Assembly: GCA_031257215.1 (NCBI GenBank)
Contig: JAIRPC010000135.1
Location: 1 to 7,363 of the forward strand
Direction: 5' to 3'
From: Eubacteriales Family XIII. Incertae Sedis bacterium
Lineage (GTDB): Bacteria; Bacillota; Clostridia; Peptostreptococcales; Anaerovoracaceae
Length of the DNA stretch: 7,363 nt
Below are positions 6,034-7,363 of this stretch, in pieces; positions within the stretch are counted from its first letter, which is position 1, and each line of letters opens with the position of its first letter. The position numbers and the translations under genes were made by a program. Below the pieces are notes generated by a model. That model did no database searches, was not told the DNA's origin, and saw nothing but the letters and a program-made list of their open reading frames with translations.

Positions 6034-7163
6034 TCGCCTGCCCCCTTTGCCAGCTTCGCCCGGATACGCTCCATCAGCGCGGGGACTATTTCCCCCTCTG
6101 CGAGCGTCGTCAGCTTCGCGCCGTTCTCGAACAGCACGGCGTTCCCGTCACCGCAGGCCACGCCTATGTCCGCGTGCGACGCTTCGCCCGGTCCGTTGAC
6201 AGCGCACCCCATGACCGCGACCGTGAGCGCATTGCCACGCCACGCCGCGGCTATCGTTTTGCGCTCTATCGCCAGCACCGCTTCCCTCACCTCGCCCGCG
6301 AGACGCGGGAGGTCAACCCTACAGCGCCCACAGGTCGGGCAGGATATCACGTCGATAGCCCCGCCCAGCATCCCGAGCGAAGCAAGTATGTCGTGCGCCG
6401 CGCGCACCTCGCTCACAGGGTCGCCCGTCAGCGAAACCCTGATGGTATCGCCTATGCCGTCCGCCAGCAGAGCGCCTATGCCTATCGCGGATTTCGCAAG
6501 CGCCCTATCGCCCGCGCCGGCTTCTGTGACGCCGACATGGAGCGGAAAATCCGTCCGCTCGGACAGCAGCCGCAAGGCGGATATGCCCGTCCGCACGTCC
6601 GAGGACTTCACGGACGCCACTATGTCCTCAAATCCCGCCGCCGCGACCAGCTCGATATTGCGCAGCGCGCTTTCGCAGAGCGCCTCCGCGGCGTTATCAC
6701 AAAACTTTTCAGCTAAGTCACGTTCAAGCGAGCCGCTGTTCACGCCCACGCGAATCGGGATCCCCGCATCCCTCGCGCGCTCCACCACAGCGAGGACCTT
6801 TTCTTTCGAGCCTATATTGCCGGGGTTTATCCGTATCTTGTCCGCGCCGCGCTCTATAGCCGCTATCGCAAGCCGATGGTCGAAATGTATGTCAGCGACC
6901 AGCGGCACGCGTATCCCCCGCGCGCTAAGCTCCGCGCGGATATCCGCCAATGCGTCCGCCGCAGCCATATCGGGGACGGCAAGCCGGACGATATCGCAGC
7001 CAGCCTCCGCAAGCGACTCTATCTGCGCCACTGTAGCGGGAATATCACGCGTATCGGTATTCGTCATGGACTGAACAGAAACAGGCGAGCCGCCGCCAAT
7101 GGCAACGCCGCCGCAGCGCACCCGCCGCGTCACCCGCCTGTTGTCGTAGTTATATCTATCCAT
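6030..7163 (-). CDS. ispG: 4-hydroxy-3-methylbut-2-enyl-diphosphate synthase (IspG/GcpE)
   Basis: 377 residues, full length for the short bacterial form. IspG reduces MEcPP to HMBPP, the penultimate step of the MEP isoprenoid pathway, in the cytoplasm, using a [4Fe-4S] cluster. Evidence: N-terminal TIM-barrel signatures SVQSMTNTDT (29-38), DIHFDHRLA (91-99) and INPGNIGS (112-119); C-terminal cluster domain with C275 and C278 in SCPTCGRC and C320 in MGCAVNGPGE, whose E327 matches the conserved cluster-ligating glutamate. C281, after the CPTCGR core, is an extra cysteine where relatives I recall usually have threonine. The ATG at 7163 is 5 nt after the lexA stop and lacks a strong Shine-Dalgarno, so it probably relies on coupling. 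Its stop overlaps the start of the alkylation repair gene. Presence implies the MEP rather than mevalonate pathway. Confidence 0.97.
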   Translation of the reverse strand: MDRYNYDNRRVTRRVRCGGVAIGGGSPVSVQSMTNTDTRDIPATVAQIESLAEAGCDIVRLAVPDMAAADALADIRAELSARGIRVPLVADIHFDHRLAIAAIERGADKIRINPGNIGSKEKVLAVVERARDAGIPIRVGVNSGSLERDLAEKFCDNAAEALCESALRNIELVAAAGFEDIVASVKSSDVRTGISALRLLSERTDFPLHVGVTEAGAGDRALAKSAIGIGALLADGIGDTIRVSLTGDPVSEVRAAHDILASLGMLGGAIDVISCPTCGRCRVDLPRLAGEVREAVLAIERKTIAAAWRGNALTVAVMGCAVNGPGEASHADIGVACGDGNAVLFENGAKLTTLAEGEIVPALMERIRAKLAKGAGE

Positions 7164-7168
7164 ATCCG

Positions 7169-7363
7169 TCAGTTCAGATACCGGAACACCCCTCTGACCT
7201 TGCCCAGTATCGCTACGTCGTTCACTATGATGGGGCTCATGGTGCTGTTTTGCGGCTGCAGCCTGATGTGGTCCTCCTCCTTGTAGAAGGTCTTGACCGT
7301 GGCTTCGCTCTCGAAGCCGTCTATCATCGCCACCACTATGTCGCCGTTGTCGGCGGTCTGCTG
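7169..7363 (-). CDS. lexA: LexA SOS repressor, C-terminal fragment (runs off the right edge)
   Basis: The last 64 codons of a gene entering from the right edge; there is no start in the window. The visible protein contains [51 protein letters not shown] and then the stop. These are the end of the LexA S24-type peptidase fold. The lysine in EATVK is the general base of the Ser-Lys self-cleavage dyad; the serine and the DNA-binding domain lie outside the window. LexA represses the SOS regulon and cleaves itself when RecA filaments form on damaged DNA. UmuD and phage repressors share this fold, but the spacing and C-terminal LGKVRGVFR favour LexA. Its stop is 5 nt before ispG, so the downstream genes are likely co-transcribed and may fall under LexA autoregulation. 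The promoter and any SOS box are off-window. Confidence 0.92.
   Translation of the reverse strand, partial: QQTADNGDIVVAMIDGFESEATVKTFYKEEDHIRLQPQNSTMSPIIVNDVAILGKVRGVFRYLN

Noticed and set aside
5665..7074. A 469-codon open frame on the plus strand opposite ispG and the alkylation repair gene
   Set aside because: Its composition is a low-complexity Ser/Ala/Pro/Arg mix typical of a GC-rich antisense frame, it has no recognisable domain, and both minus-strand genes have clear family motifs.

Overview
The window looks like a chromosomal segment from a moderately high-GC bacterium, most likely a Gram-positive of the Clostridia type. The clues are a Firmicutes-style cassette of response regulator, sensor kinase, ABC ATPase and double-FtsX permease, a LexA C-terminus, strong Shine-Dalgarno sequences, frequent ATA isoleucine codons in GC-rich genes, and AT-rich intergenic DNA. 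The taxonomic call is inference only. No mobile element, CRISPR array, tRNA or rRNA was seen.

Left edge (1-155, minus strand): the start of a class II glutamine amidotransferase-like gene. It has a GTG start, a catalytic-type Cys2 and an HGWG motif, and it runs off the window. Behind it, in the divergent intergenic region 156-383, lies a consensus sigma-70 promoter (TTGACA, 16 nt, TATAAT) reading leftward, with an 8+8 bp dyad just past its predicted start point.

Centre (384-5153, plus strand): an OmpR-type response regulator and a histidine kinase with a single membrane segment overlap by one base. A 119-bp AT-rich gap rich in repeats follows, then a LolD/MacB-type ABC ATPase and a 787-residue permease with two FtsX modules, which also overlap by one base. 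The gap carries an inverted repeat, three GTCACC direct repeats and a 15-bp tandem repeat next to -10-like sequences. This is what one would expect if the response regulator controls the transporter. The kinase has no extracytoplasmic sensor domain, so the transporter may supply the signal, as in Bce-type peptide antibiotic detoxification modules. The substrate cannot be read from the sequence. A strong intrinsic terminator (5187-5222) closes the unit.

Right side (5245-7363, minus strand): a tightly packed run in transcriptional order of lexA (3' end only), ispG and an AlkD-like DNA alkylation repair gene. lexA and ispG are 5 nt apart, and ispG and the repair gene overlap as ATGA. An isoprenoid biosynthesis gene thus sits between the SOS repressor and a base-repair gene. 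This run converges with the transporter unit at the terminator.

The families are all known. The parts worth a second look are the repeat-rich control region before the ABC genes, the promoter and dyad of the amidotransferase gene, and the lexA-ispG-alkD linkage.
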